A stretch of 64,000 nt of DNA, taken from the NCBI RefSeq assembly GCF_005937985.2, contig NZ_CP042172.1, positions 2,480,001 to 2,544,000 of the forward strand, in the 5' to 3' direction. This stretch comes from Arthrobacter sp. KBS0702. Lineage in GTDB: Bacteria; Actinomycetota; Actinomycetes; Actinomycetales; Micrococcaceae. The notes beneath the pieces were generated by a model. It saw only the letters and a list, made by a program, of their open reading frames with translations. It was not told the DNA's origin and ran no database searches. The position numbers and the translations under genes were made by a program. Of the stretch, positions 43,776 through 52,633 are shown in pieces (positions within the stretch are counted from its first letter, which is position 1; every line of letters starts with the position of its first letter).

Positions 43776-44564
43776 ATGGTTAAGCAGTCCATTTTCGGCC
43801 GTATGGCGCAGTTGGCGAAGGCGAATATCAATTCCCTGCTGGACCAGGCCGAGGATCCGCAGAAGATGCTGGACCAGATGGTCCGCGACTACACGAACAA
43901 CATCGCCGAGGCCGAATCGGCCGTCGCCCAGACCATCGGCAACCTGCGTATGCTCCAGGATGACTACAACGAGGACATCAAGAACGCCCAGGACTGGGGC
44001 AACAAGGCCCTCGCCGCCTCCCGCAAGGCCGACGAGTACCGCGCCAACGGCGACACTGTGGACGCCGAGAAGTTCGACAACCTCGCCAAGGTGGCCCTGC
44101 AGCGCCAGATGACAGCGGAAAACGAGGCGAAGGCGGCAGAGCCGAGCATCGCCTCCCAGTCCGAGGTCGTGGACAAGCTCAAGCACGGCCTGGACCAGAT
44201 GAAGGGCAAGCTCAACGAGCTCACCAGCAAGCGCAACGAACTCGTGGCCCGCTCCAAGACGGCCGCGGCGCAGAGCCAGGTGCACGATGCCCTCAAGAGT
44301 ATCGACATCATGGATCCGACGTCCGAGGTGGGCCGCTTCGAAGAGAAGATCCGCCGCGAGGAAGCCAAGGTCCGCGGCCAGCAGGAACTCGCGGCCTCCA
44401 GCCTGGACGCCCAGTTCAATTCCTTGGAAGACCTCGGCGAACAGACCGAAATCGAGGCCCGCCTGGCAGCGCTCAAGTCCGGCAGCCGCAACCAGGCCCT
44501 CGGCGCCGGCAACGGTTCGACCACCAGCAGCACGGTGGAGGAAGCAGATTTCGACAAGCTTTAG
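43776..44564 (+). CDS. PspA/IM30 (Vipp1) family protein
   Basis: The 262-residue protein is nearly all coiled coil: an amphipathic N-terminus (KQSIFGRMAQLAKANINSLL) and long helices with LRMLQDDYNEDIKNAQDWGN, FDNLAKVALQRQMTAENEAK. Members bind inner-membrane lipids under stress, keep proton-motive force and remodel membranes. The gene lies 115 bp after the TPM-domain gene on the same strand, a pairing common in actinobacteria. The C-terminus ends in a Gly/Ser/Thr-rich tail. ATG 43776. Confidence 0.95.
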   Translation: MVKQSIFGRMAQLAKANINSLLDQAEDPQKMLDQMVRDYTNNIAEAESAVAQTIGNLRMLQDDYNEDIKNAQDWGNKALAASRKADEYRANGDTVDAEKFDNLAKVALQRQMTAENEAKAAEPSIASQSEVVDKLKHGLDQMKGKLNELTSKRNELVARSKTAAAQSQVHDALKSIDIMDPTSEVGRFEEKIRREEAKVRGQQELAASSLDAQFNSLEDLGEQTEIEARLAALKSGSRNQALGAGNGSTTSSTVEEADFDKL

Positions 44565-44571
44565 CGCTTAA

Positions 44572-44604
44572 AGCAGGGCCGGGCACCGACGGGTGTCCGG
44601 CCTT
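44572..44604 (+). terminator. Terminator after the PspA-family gene
   Basis: GGCCGGGCACC and GGGTGTCCGGCC form an 11-bp stem (one G:U type pair) with loop GAC and a following TTTGCTGT. It closes the TPM-PspA transcription unit. Confidence 0.75.
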
Positions 44605-44656
44605 TGCTGTACCCGGACACACGCCGGGGCTGCCGCCGATCCAGTAGCGTGGAGAA

Positions 44657-46081
44657 ATGTCTTCGACCCTTGTGTGGCTCCGCGATGATCTCCGACTCGA
44701 CGACAACCCCGCCGTGGCGGAGGCCGCGTCGCAGGGCGACCCCCTCACAGTGGTCTACGTGCTGGACGAGGTGTCACCGGGCGTGCGTCCCCTGGGCGGC
44801 GCCGCAAAGTGGTGGTTGCACCACTCGCTGGTGTCCCTCGCCGCGGACCTTGAGGCCGCCGGTTCCCGCCTGCTACTGCGCAGCGGACCGGCAGAGCGGG
44901 TCATCCGTCAGGTGGCAGAGGAAACGGGCGCCACCCGGTTGCTCTGGAACCGCCGCTACGGCGGCCCCGAACGTGCCGTAGACTCCGGCCTCAAGGAGTG
45001 GGCTGCCGGGCAGGACATAAGCGCCACAAGCTTCCAGGCCAACCTCATGTTCGAGCCCTGGACGGTGCGCACCGGCTCCGGCGGACCCTACAAAGTCTTC
45101 ACGCCGTTCTGGAAGGCCTGCCTCGACGCGCCTGAGCCCCGGCACCCTTTGGACGCCCCGGACCAGCTTCCAGCGCCGGCGCACAACGGCTCCGGCGAAC
45201 TGCCCGCCGGTGAGGCGCTGGAAGCCTGGGCCCTGCTCCCCCACCGCCCGGACTGGAGCGCCGGGCTTGCCGCGGAATGGACCCCGGGCGAGGCAGGGGC
45301 CCACCTCCGCCTGGCGGACTTCCTGGACGGGCCCGCGGCCGACTACGGCACCGGACGGGACATCCCCGGCGTGGAGGGCACCAGCAGGCTTTCCCCCCAC
45401 CTGCGCTTCGGCGAAATCAGCCCGTTCCGGGTCTGGCACGCGCTCCGGGAACGCTTCCCGCACGGCGCCCCCGCCGACGTCGGGGTCTTCCGTTCTGAAT
45501 TAGGCTGGCGGGAATTCTGCTGGCAGCTGCTCTACGAGAACCCGCAGTTGGCCACCCGCAACTACCGCCCCGAATTTGACCGGTTCGCCTGGCAGACGCC
45601 GTCGGACGCCGAGCTGGAGGCCTGGCAGCAGGGCCGCACCGGCTATCCGCTGGTGGACGCGGGGATGCGCCAGCTGTGGCAGACGGGCTGGATGCACAAC
45701 CGCGTGCGGATGGCGGCGGCGTCGTTCCTGGTCAAGAACATGCTGGCCGACTGGCGGCTGGGTGAGGCTTGGTTCTGGGACACCCTCGTGGATGCGGATG
45801 CCGCGAGCAACCCCGCCAACTGGCAGTGGGTGGCCGGCTCGGGTGCGGACGCGTCGCCGTACTTCCGTATCTTCAACCCGGTCACTCAGAGCAAGAAGTT
45901 CGACGCCGCCGGCCGTTACCTGCGGGAGTTTGTTCCGGAGCTGGCGAAGCTGGACGACAAGGCGGTGCATGAACCGTGGAAGGCCGACGGCGCGGCCGCG
46001 GGCTACCCGGCGCCGATCGTGGGCCTGCCCGAGTCCCGTGCCCGGGCGCTGGAGACCTACCAGCGGCTCAAGGACGGCTAG
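44657..46081 (+). CDS. phrB: Deoxyribodipyrimidine photolyase
   Basis: Light-dependent repair enzyme that splits cyclobutane pyrimidine dimers using FADH-. The 474-residue protein has the N-terminal antenna domain (SSTLVWLRDDLRLDDNPAVA) and the C-terminal FAD domain with SRLSPHLRFGEISPFRVWHA, FRSELGWREFCWQLLYENP, MRQLWQTGWMHNRVRMAAAS (the conserved W-x-H-N-R) and DADAASNPANWQWVAGSGAD, all matching class I CPD photolyases. The 3' end overlaps the convergent WYL regulator by 14 bases. ATG 44657. Confidence 0.94.
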   Translation: MSSTLVWLRDDLRLDDNPAVAEAASQGDPLTVVYVLDEVSPGVRPLGGAAKWWLHHSLVSLAADLEAAGSRLLLRSGPAERVIRQVAEETGATRLLWNRRYGGPERAVDSGLKEWAAGQDISATSFQANLMFEPWTVRTGSGGPYKVFTPFWKACLDAPEPRHPLDAPDQLPAPAHNGSGELPAGEALEAWALLPHRPDWSAGLAAEWTPGEAGAHLRLADFLDGPAADYGTGRDIPGVEGTSRLSPHLRFGEISPFRVWHALRERFPHGAPADVGVFRSELGWREFCWQLLYENPQLATRNYRPEFDRFAWQTPSDAELEAWQQGRTGYPLVDAGMRQLWQTGWMHNRVRMAAASFLVKNMLADWRLGEAWFWDTLVDADAASNPANWQWVAGSGADASPYFRIFNPVTQSKKFDAAGRYLREFVPELAKLDDKAVHEPWKADGAAAGYPAPIVGLPESRARALETYQRLKDG

Positions 46082-46811
46082 GGGCACCGAGCGGAGACGT
46101 TGACCGAGGGGCTCCCTGACCCCGGCCGTGCACCGGCCGGGCGTCCGCTGGGGGTTCTCCGATCTCGTCGATGGTATGGCCGCCGCAAGCCATCCTGGTT
46201 ACTGTGGCCCGCTCGATGCGCGATACGGTGAACCATCGCATTGCGCTGCGCAGTCGGCACCACCCAACGAGGTACCACTGTCCGTTCATGGAGGCGAACA
46301 GCACTGGCTCAACGTCGCGGGTGGTCGTGCTCTCGTCGCCCGATGTGTAGCGAATGCGGATCACCCGCTGCTCGTCCATTGCCTCCTCCAGCGCCGACTT
46401 GATTGCGCGAGAATAGGAGGGCCGCGAGTTGACCCAGACCCGGTGGGCCAGTTCGTCGGCCCGTGCCCGGGTTTTGGGATCGAGGACGTCCAGGATCTTC
46501 TGGATCCCTGTTGCTGCTAGGTCGGCATAGGGGGCATCGGGTGCAGCAGAAACAGCTGCCAGGAGCGCCACGGCCTGAGCCGGGGACAGGCTGACGGGCG
46601 GCAGGGAGCCGCCCACAGCCAATCCGTAGCCACCGCCCGGACCCGGGCGGGACCAGACGGGCGCGCCGCTGTTCTCCAGCGCGTCGAGGTCTCTCTTGAT
46701 GGTGCGCACGGAGACCTCAAGCTCGCCGGCCAACTGTTCGGCGGAAATACCCCGCGCGCCGCTGCGGCGCAACATCTCGGAAAGGGCATGGAGGCGTTCG
46801 ACTCGCTTCAT
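46068..46811 (-). CDS. WYL-domain transcriptional regulator (YafY type)
   Basis: The 247-residue protein has an N-terminal HTH_11 domain (KRVERLHALSEMLRRSGARG to SVRTIKRDLDALENSGAPV, about 1-55) and a WYL domain with NGQWYLVGWCRLRSAMRWFT and SRIERATV. WYL regulators sense small ligands or nucleic acids; several control stress or defence genes. It is divergent from an alpha/beta hydrolase and separated by 73 bases that contain repeated TGACAT, so it probably controls that gene and itself. ATG 46811. Confidence 0.88.
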   Translation of the reverse strand: MKRVERLHALSEMLRRSGARGISAEQLAGELEVSVRTIKRDLDALENSGAPVWSRPGPGGGYGLAVGGSLPPVSLSPAQAVALLAAVSAAPDAPYADLAATGIQKILDVLDPKTRARADELAHRVWVNSRPSYSRAIKSALEEAMDEQRVIRIRYTSGDESTTTRDVEPVLFASMNGQWYLVGWCRLRSAMRWFTVSRIERATVTRMACGGHTIDEIGEPPADARPVHGRGQGAPRSTSPLGAPSRP

Positions 46812-46833
46812 CGTTCAGTCTCCGCCAAATTCA

Positions 46834-46886
46834 TGACATAAATAGTGACATACCCTTGTCCGGACTGCCTGCGAGGGTAGTGACAT
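46834..46886. promoter_or_regulatory. TGACAT repeats between WYL regulator and hydrolase genes
   Basis: TGACATA occurs at 46834-46840 and 46846-46852, exactly 12 bp apart, and TGACAT again at 46881-46886, over the hydrolase start. Direct repeats on one DNA face are a usual pattern for a dimeric or multimeric regulator. Candidate operator of the adjacent WYL protein. Confidence 0.45.
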
Positions 46887-47622
46887 GACAACTACTGCAA
46901 GCAGCCCGACCATCATTCTCATCGCCGGCCACTGGCTGGGCGCGTGGGCGTGGGATGAAGTCCTTGAATACCTGAGCACCGAACATTCCCGTACGATCGC
47001 GATGACACTGCCCGGTCTCGACGCGGACGATCCCGAGCGTGCGGAGAAGACGCTCGACGATCAAGCCGCGGCGGTCCTGAAGGTCATGGCTGAACTCGGG
47101 GTCTCCGAGGATCAGCCCGCAACTCTCGTCGCCCATAGCGGGGCGAACGCCCCCGTCAGCCTCGTCCTTGACCAACACCCTGAGCTTGTCCATCGAGTGG
47201 TGTGGGTCGACTCAGGGCCTGCGGCGGCGGGAAGCGCCTTTGCACCAGACATGCCGGAGGAGTTGGCGGAGCTTCCGCTGCCGTCCCTCGACGCCCTCGC
47301 CCAGCAGGCGAGCCTCGAAGGCCTGAGCGCAGAGGTCCTAGAGCGTTTTCGTGCCCGGGCCGTCCCTGAACCCGGCCCCGTGCTTCGTCAGCCCGTCAAG
47401 CTCACGAACGACGCCCGCCACAGGGTCCGGACCACCCTGGTGTGCTGCTCCATCCCGAGTGCGCAGGTGCTGGAGCTGGCCCGCGCGGGCCATCCCATGT
47501 TTGCCGAAGTCGCGAAGATCGAGCGCCTCGACGTCGTTGACCTTCCGACGGGGCATTGGCCCATGTGGAGCCGTCCCCGCGACCTCGCCCAGTCCATCCA
47601 GTCCGCGGCTTCCCGCACCTGA
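46885..47622 (+). CDS. Alpha/beta hydrolase with atypical nucleophile elbow
   Basis: The 245-residue protein has ILIAGHWLGAWAWDEVLEYL at the N-terminus (oxyanion region like HG-x-x-x-G-x-W), a nucleophile elbow LVAHSGANAP with Ser85, and a C-terminal catalytic-type His in PTGHWPMWSRPRD. The usual G-x-S-x-G is here A-H-S-G-A, with both glycines replaced. Family members hydrolyse esters, amides or lactones; the substrate is unknown. ATG 46885 directly overlaps the third TGACAT repeat; the gene is probably controlled by the divergent WYL regulator. Confidence 0.85.
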   Translation: MTTTASSPTIILIAGHWLGAWAWDEVLEYLSTEHSRTIAMTLPGLDADDPERAEKTLDDQAAAVLKVMAELGVSEDQPATLVAHSGANAPVSLVLDQHPELVHRVVWVDSGPAAAGSAFAPDMPEELAELPLPSLDALAQQASLEGLSAEVLERFRARAVPEPGPVLRQPVKLTNDARHRVRTTLVCCSIPSAQVLELARAGHPMFAEVAKIERLDVVDLPTGHWPMWSRPRDLAQSIQSAASRT

Positions 47623-47651
47623 ACGGCACGCCGGCCGTCCCAGCCAAACGA

Positions 47652-47679
47652 AAGGCCCGGATCTGCTGATCCGGGCCTT
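47652..47679. terminator. Terminator between the hydrolase gene and tRNA-fMet copy 1
   Basis: Perfect 12-bp stem (47652-47663 with 47668-47679, loop 4), with T-rich sequence on both sides. Serves the convergent hydrolase (plus) and tRNA (minus) transcripts. Confidence 0.85.
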
Positions 47680-47694
47680 CGTTGTTCCTGCCAT

Positions 47695-47771
47695 TGGTTG
47701 CGGGGACAGGATTTGAACCTGTGACCTCTGGGTTATGAGCCCAGCGAGCTACCGAACTGCTCCACCCCGCG
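47695..47771 (-). tRNA. Initiator tRNA-fMet (CAU), copy 1, CCA encoded
   Basis: A 77-nt cloverleaf with acceptor CGCGGGG pairing with CCCCGC and a C1:A72 mismatch, anticodon CAU in CTGGGCTCATAACCCAG (three consecutive G:C pairs) and T-loop GGTTCAAATCC. The C1:A72 mismatch and GGG/CCC anticodon stem mark an initiator tRNA. The terminal CCA is in the DNA. Confidence 0.95.
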
Positions 47772-47850
47772 TCGCTTGATCAACACTACCCTACTTTGGC
47801 GGCCGCCCCGACCACGGTCCCGCCCCTCCCCTGCCAGGGATGGTTAAAGC

Positions 47851-47888
47851 AAGAAGTCCGGAACACTTTCCAGTGCTCCGGACTTCTT
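47851..47888 (-). terminator. Terminator between the two tRNA-fMet genes
   Basis: Near-perfect stem (AAGAAGTCCGG with CCGGACTTCTT plus inner pairs) directly after copy 2, so each tRNA gene has its own terminator. Confidence 0.8.
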
Positions 47889-47893
47889 CTCAG

Positions 47894-47967
47894 TTGCGGG
47901 GACAGGATTTGAACCTGTGACCTCTGGGTTATGAGCCCAGCGAGCTACCGAACTGCTCCACCCCGCG
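47894..47967 (-). tRNA. Initiator tRNA-fMet (CAU), copy 2, CCA not encoded
   Basis: The same 74-nt body as copy 1, apparently identical in sequence, with anticodon CAU and C1:A72 mismatch. After the discriminator A the DNA reads CTG, so CCA must be added by tRNA nucleotidyltransferase. Confidence 0.95.
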
Positions 47968-47978
47968 TCGCAAGAACA

Positions 47979-48007
47979 ACTTTACCTGCCGGTGAACGGG
48001 AGGCCAA
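47979..48007 (-). promoter_or_regulatory. Promoter of tRNA-fMet copy 2
   Basis: Minus-strand TTGGCC (48002-48007), 17-bp spacer, TAAAGT (47979-47984), 11 bases before the tRNA. A good SigA-type promoter. Confidence 0.6.
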
Positions 48008-48077
48008 ATCGGGACGGCGTGATGTGCGTCCCACCCGGTGATGTAGCCCGGCGCCGCGACCGCCCCGGGCAACGCGA

Positions 48078-48120
48078 AAGGCCGGATTCCCAGCTCCAGC
48101 GGAACGGGGAATCCGGCCTT
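48078..48120 (-). terminator. Terminator after the UPF0182 gene
   Basis: Perfect 14-bp stem (48078-48091 with 48107-48120, loop 15) with CTTTCG on the minus-strand exit. Lies 22 bp after the UPF0182 stop. Confidence 0.8.
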
Positions 48121-48141
48121 CGGCTGCCGTCTTGCTGCGGC

Positions 48142-51100
48142 CTACTTGCTCGGCGACGGCGTCGCCGACGGCGAAGCGCTGCCGCTCGGTGACGGTGTGG
48201 CCGAGGGGGCCGGCGCCGGCGTCGTGGTGGTGATCTTGGCCTCGGCGTCGATGGCCCGCTGCAGGGCCGCGGAGAGCTTCTTCTGCTGCTCGCCATAGGC
48301 GGCGAAGTCGCCCTTGGCCAAGGCCTCCTGACCGGCCTTGATCGCTCCGTTGGCGTCGTCCAGGGCGGCCTTCAGCTCCGCCTTGGCGTCGGTGCCGCCG
48401 GTGGCGGGCGGGGTGGTCCCCGGCGCAGGGGTGGGGGGCGTCTGGCCGTTGTTGGCCGCGTCGCCGGCGGTGGCACCGGACCGGCCGCCGAACAGCTGGT
48501 TCAGCGCCTCGTCCAGTGTCGGCGCGAAGCCGATCTTGTCACCGAAGGCGACCAGCACGCGTTGCAGCGTCGGGTACGAGGTCTCGCCGGTCGACTTCAA
48601 GTAGACCGGTTGGACGTAGAGCAGGCCGCCGCCCACCGGCAGCGTCAGCAGGTTGCCGTTGAGCACCGCCGAGGCACCCTGCCGCAGCAGGTTCAGGGCC
48701 TGGGACACCGTGGGATCGGAGTTGAACTTGTTCTGCGCCTGGCCGGGGCCGGGGACGTTGGCCTCCGGCGGGATCTGCAGCAGCCGCAACTGGCCGTAGC
48801 TGTCAGCTTTCACGCCCTTCTGGTTGCCTGCGTCCGAGTCCGCGGCCAGGAATCCGTAGAGGACGTTGCGCGCATTGCCGTTGACCACCTGCGGGATGAA
48901 CGAGGAGGTCAGCTGGAAGGCCGGCTTGTCCTGGTCGGGCATCTGCAGCGACATGTAGAACGGCGGCTGCTTGACCCCCTCTTCCTTGACGGTCGGGTCG
49001 TTCGGCACGCTCCAGGCGTCGTTGTTGGTGAAGAAGTTGTCCGCGTTGGTCACGTGGTAGCGGCCGAGGAGTTCACGCTGGACCTTGAACAGGTCCTCCG
49101 GGTACCGGACATGGCTCATCAGGGCCCCGGACATCTCGGAGAAAGGCTTCAGCGACGTCGGGAACACCTTCTGCCAGGCTTTCAGGACCGGATCCTTGTC
49201 ATCCCAGGCGTAGAGCGTTACGGAACCGTCGTAGGCGTCTACCGTGGCCTTGACCGAGTTGCGGATGTAGTTGACGGAGTTGCTCGGCAACGCGGCGGTG
49301 CGGCCCGCCGAGGTCTGCGAATCCCTCGTGGCGTCGGAGAGCTGCTCCTGCTGCGAGTACGGGAAATACGGGCTCGTGGTGTAGCCGTCCACGATCCACT
49401 TCACCCTGCCGTCGACGACGGCGGGGTAGGCGTTGCCATCCACGGTCAGGTACGGCGCAACCTTCTCGACGCGGTCCTTGGGGCTCCGGTCGTAAAGGAT
49501 CTGCGATTCGGCGTTGACGCCGTCGGAGAGCAGCAGGTCCGAGGACTGGAACTTGATCGCGTAGAGGATCTTGTTGAAGAAGTTCCCGACGTTCGGGCCG
49601 CCGTTCCCGGTGAAGGTGTACTGCGTGCCGGCGTCGCCTTCCTTGGCCGCCGGGCGGTCCTGCTCGCGGTGCGCGGCGCCGTCCGGGGCGCCGACAATCG
49701 AGTAGTCCGGCGAGTTTTCGCCGAAGTAGATCCGTGGCTGGTAGGTGGTGTCGGTCCCCAGCACGCCGGTGGACGGGATGCCGGACTGCAGGAATTCGGG
49801 CTTGCCGTCCGCGGTGAACTTGTTGCCCTTCGCCGCGACCACACCGTAGCCGTGGGTGTAGACCACGTGCCGGTTCAGCCAGGACTGCTGGTTGGTGGCG
49901 AGTCCGCCCGGGTTCAGCTCGCGCACCGCGATCACGGTGTCCTGGATCTTGCCGTTCACCTCGTAACGGTCCACATTCAGGGTGCTCGGGAACTGGTAGT
50001 ACGGCCGGTACTGCTCCAGCTGCGAGAACGCGTCCGAGATCAGGTTCGGGTCCAGCAGCCGGATATTGGCAGTGGTCTGCGCGTCCGGGGCCAGGGCGCC
50101 GGTGGTGGCGTTTGTGGTTGCCTCGTAGCGCTTCTCCTGGATCTTATCCAGGCCGTAGGCGGCACGGGTCATGGCGATGTTCCGCTTGATGTATTCGTTC
50201 TCAAGGGTCTGCTCCGAGGGGCGGACCTGGAACTGCTGGATCACCCAGGGGTAGACACCGCCGGCCAGGATCGACGTGATGACCAGCATGGCGGTGCCGA
50301 TGATGGGCAGCCGCCACTTCCCGATCACGGCAGCCACAATGAACAACACAGCCACGAGGCCCGCGGCGACGGCGAGGATGGCCTTGGTGGGGATCACCGC
50401 GTTCACGTCGGTGTACAGCGCGCCGGCCCAGCGGCCGCCGTTGTTGAGCACGGCGGAGTAGCGGTCCAGCCAGAAGTTGGCGCCGAGCAGCAGCAGGAAT
50501 GCGGCGCCGGCGACCGCCAGGTGGATCTGGGCGGCGCGGCTGGTAAAGACGCCGCGCTCCATCAGCCGGATGCTGCCGTAAAGATAATGCGTCAGGATCC
50601 CGGCGATGCCGGCCACGACGGCGACGCTGATCAGGAAGCCCGTGACGAAGCCCAGGAACGGCAGCGTCATGAGGTAGAAGCTGATGTCCAGGTTGAACTG
50701 CGGGTCGTTCTGGCCGAAGGGCTGCTGGTTCAGGAACAAAAGCACCTTCTGCCACTGGCTGGCGGCCGCGCTGCCGGCAAAGAGGCCGAACAGCACCGGC
50801 AGGCCGATCATGACCACACGACGGATCGGCTCAAGCTGGGCCTGGTAGCGGTTGAGGTTGTCCCGGACGTCCGAGTCGGGCGCGTAGACCGGACGGGACG
50901 TGTATGCGATCCGGATCGCGAAGAACATCGCGGCGAACATGACGGCGAAGCCGGCCAGGAAGATGGCGGTCCGCGCGAGGTTCTCCGTCAGGAAGACTTC
51001 GAAGAAGCCCAACTGCTGGTACCAGAGGACGTCCGTCCAGACATTGGCGAAGAAGATGAAGCCGACCACGATGAGTGCGACAACAATCAGGGTGGGCGTC

Positions 51101-51156
51101 AGGGCGCCTCGCCGCTGCTGTGGCCTTCCGGGTGGGACGGTGCTGGGACGGGACAA
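48142..51156 (-). CDS. UPF0182 family large membrane protein
   Basis: The 1004-residue protein has about seven helices in its first 320 residues ([20 protein letters not shown] and others), a large extracytoplasmic domain with [20 protein letters not shown] and [20 protein letters not shown], and a Pro/Ser/Thr-rich low-complexity tail. UPF0182 proteins are widespread in actinobacteria but have no assigned function. TTG at 51156 has GAGG upstream. Synteny with the PDZ protein upstream is also found in Mycobacterium. Confidence 0.94.
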   Translation of the reverse strand: MSRPSTVPPGRPQQRRGALTPTLIVVALIVVGFIFFANVWTDVLWYQQLGFFEVFLTENLARTAIFLAGFAVMFAAMFFAIRIAYTSRPVYAPDSDVRDNLNRYQAQLEPIRRVVMIGLPVLFGLFAGSAAASQWQKVLLFLNQQPFGQNDPQFNLDISFYLMTLPFLGFVTGFLISVAVVAGIAGILTHYLYGSIRLMERGVFTSRAAQIHLAVAGAAFLLLLGANFWLDRYSAVLNNGGRWAGALYTDVNAVIPTKAILAVAAGLVAVLFIVAAVIGKWRLPIIGTAMLVITSILAGGVYPWVIQQFQVRPSEQTLENEYIKRNIAMTRAAYGLDKIQEKRYEATTNATTGALAPDAQTTANIRLLDPNLISDAFSQLEQYRPYYQFPSTLNVDRYEVNGKIQDTVIAVRELNPGGLATNQQSWLNRHVVYTHGYGVVAAKGNKFTADGKPEFLQSGIPSTGVLGTDTTYQPRIYFGENSPDYSIVGAPDGAAHREQDRPAAKEGDAGTQYTFTGNGGPNVGNFFNKILYAIKFQSSDLLLSDGVNAESQILYDRSPKDRVEKVAPYLTVDGNAYPAVVDGRVKWIVDGYTTSPYFPYSQQEQLSDATRDSQTSAGRTAALPSNSVNYIRNSVKATVDAYDGSVTLYAWDDKDPVLKAWQKVFPTSLKPFSEMSGALMSHVRYPEDLFKVQRELLGRYHVTNADNFFTNNDAWSVPNDPTVKEEGVKQPPFYMSLQMPDQDKPAFQLTSSFIPQVVNGNARNVLYGFLAADSDAGNQKGVKADSYGQLRLLQIPPEANVPGPGQAQNKFNSDPTVSQALNLLRQGASAVLNGNLLTLPVGGGLLYVQPVYLKSTGETSYPTLQRVLVAFGDKIGFAPTLDEALNQLFGGRSGATAGDAANNGQTPPTPAPGTTPPATGGTDAKAELKAALDDANGAIKAGQEALAKGDFAAYGEQQKKLSAALQRAIDAEAKITTTTPAPAPSATPSPSGSASPSATPSPSK

Positions 51157-51240
51157 ACTCGGTACCTCATAGCTGGTCGTCAGTGCTGGATTGAGTTATT
51201 AGTGCCACGAGTGGCAGTGGAGCTTAGTTCCGGGGTCAGT

Positions 51241-52398
51241 CTAGTTGCTGGTGCAGGTGGGAAGTCCCGATGTGTCGCCGTCGGCCGCGGACAGTTCAAC
51301 AGCGCGCCGCGCCTCGGCCAGGTTCTCCACCTTGACGACCTGCAGTCCCGCGGGAACGTGGCCCACGACGTCGTCGCAGTTGGCCGCCGGGGCGAGGAAC
51401 ATGGTCGCGCCGCCCGCCCTGGCCCCGACCATCTTCTGGCCGATCCCGCCGATGGCCCCCACGGCGCCGTCGGGCGTGATGGTGCCGGTCCCGGCGATGT
51501 GTTTGCCGCCGGTCAGGTCCCCGGGGGTCACGGTGTCCACAATGCCGAGCGCGAACATCATGCCGGCGCTCGGGCCGCCGACCTTGTCCAGGGAGATCTT
51601 GACGTCGAAGGGGAACTTGAACTTGTACTGCAGCGCGACGCCGAGCAGGTAGCGCCCGGCCTGGGATTTGTTCGGCGTGATCGTCAGCGGTTGCTGGCTG
51701 CCGTTGCGGTCGACGACGACCGTGACCGGCTTGCCGTTCCCCGCCGCGAGCTCGCCCTGGACAACGCTGAGGGCGGTGATCGGTTTGGCGTTGATCGAGA
51801 CCAGGACGTCGCCCTCCTGGACTTTGCCCTTGGACGCCGAGCCGTCCGGAACCCCTGCCACCTGCAGCTTCTGCTCGAACGGGATGCCGAGTTCTTTCAG
51901 CGCCGCGGCGACGGCGTTCTCCTGCGACGTCGTCATGGCGACGGCGCTTTCCTGCTGGGATTGTTCCTTGGTGACGCCGCTCGGGAAGATCAGTTCCTCC
52001 GGGTAGACCGCTTTGGAGGCGTTGAGCCAAGCGTTGAGGGCTTCGAACGCGGTCACCGGGCCGTTAGGGCCGCCGTCGACGTACACGGTGGTGAGGTCCA
52101 GGCTGCCCTTGGCCGGAAACGTCTCGTGCCCGGACACGGTGATGACCGGCTTGCCGTTGTCCGTGCCGAGCGTGTTGAAGGTCGGGCCGGGCGATTCGAC
52201 CACATACGGGACAGGGAGGGTCATCGCGGCAAGGCCGAGTCCCAGCGCCAGCAGGCCGGAGACGAGCATGGTGGAGGAGCGGCGGTCCCCTCCCCCGCCA
52301 CCGGCCCGCCGGGCCTTAATGCCGCCGTCGTGGGGCGCGGATCCGTCGTCGTGGGCCGCGGCTTCGCCGGGGGGCTGACCGCCCTGGGTAAACGTCAA
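51241..52398 (-). CDS. Membrane PDZ/Lon-like (S16) protease (YlbL type)
   Basis: The 385-residue protein has a Gly/Arg-rich cytoplasmic start, one membrane segment (TMLVSGLLALGLGLAAMTLP), a PDZ domain (about 150-235, EGDVLVSINAKPITALS) and a C-terminal Lon-type domain with catalytic Ser in GGPSAGMMFALGIVD and Lys in GIGQKMVGARAGG. This arrangement equals B. subtilis YlbL, which degrades the cell-division inhibitor YneA with CtpA. TTG at 52398 is chosen for GGAGAGG upstream; the frame beyond that is antisense to the DUF2342 gene. Confidence 0.92.
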   Translation of the reverse strand: MTFTQGGQPPGEAAAHDDGSAPHDGGIKARRAGGGGGDRRSSTMLVSGLLALGLGLAAMTLPVPYVVESPGPTFNTLGTDNGKPVITVSGHETFPAKGSLDLTTVYVDGGPNGPVTAFEALNAWLNASKAVYPEELIFPSGVTKEQSQQESAVAMTTSQENAVAAALKELGIPFEQKLQVAGVPDGSASKGKVQEGDVLVSINAKPITALSVVQGELAAGNGKPVTVVVDRNGSQQPLTITPNKSQAGRYLLGVALQYKFKFPFDVKISLDKVGGPSAGMMFALGIVDTVTPGDLTGGKHIAGTGTITPDGAVGAIGGIGQKMVGARAGGATMFLAPAANCDDVVGHVPAGLQVVKVENLAEARRAVELSAADGDTSGLPTCTSN

Positions 52399-52633
52399 TG
52401 AAGGACCTCTCCGTGCCGGCGCCACGGCCACTTTCGGGGCCGGAATCTGGCGCTGCGGCTGCGGCCGAAACCGGCTCGGCAGCCTGCAAATATTCCAGCC
52501 TCTAACACTACGCGCTCGGGTGCCCACGGGGCTCTTTGCCGACAGCGAACGGGGCAGGGTTTCGCAAGACAGCCGCTCACGTGGAGGGGTAGCGTGAACT
52601 TGAGCACCAGTCACACCGACGATCGGCGGGATC

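Noticed and set aside
48562..52401. A 1279-residue plus-strand frame opposite UPF0182 and the PDZ protease
   Set aside because: Shadow of two well-supported genes; composition is Arg/Val/His-rich and without domains.
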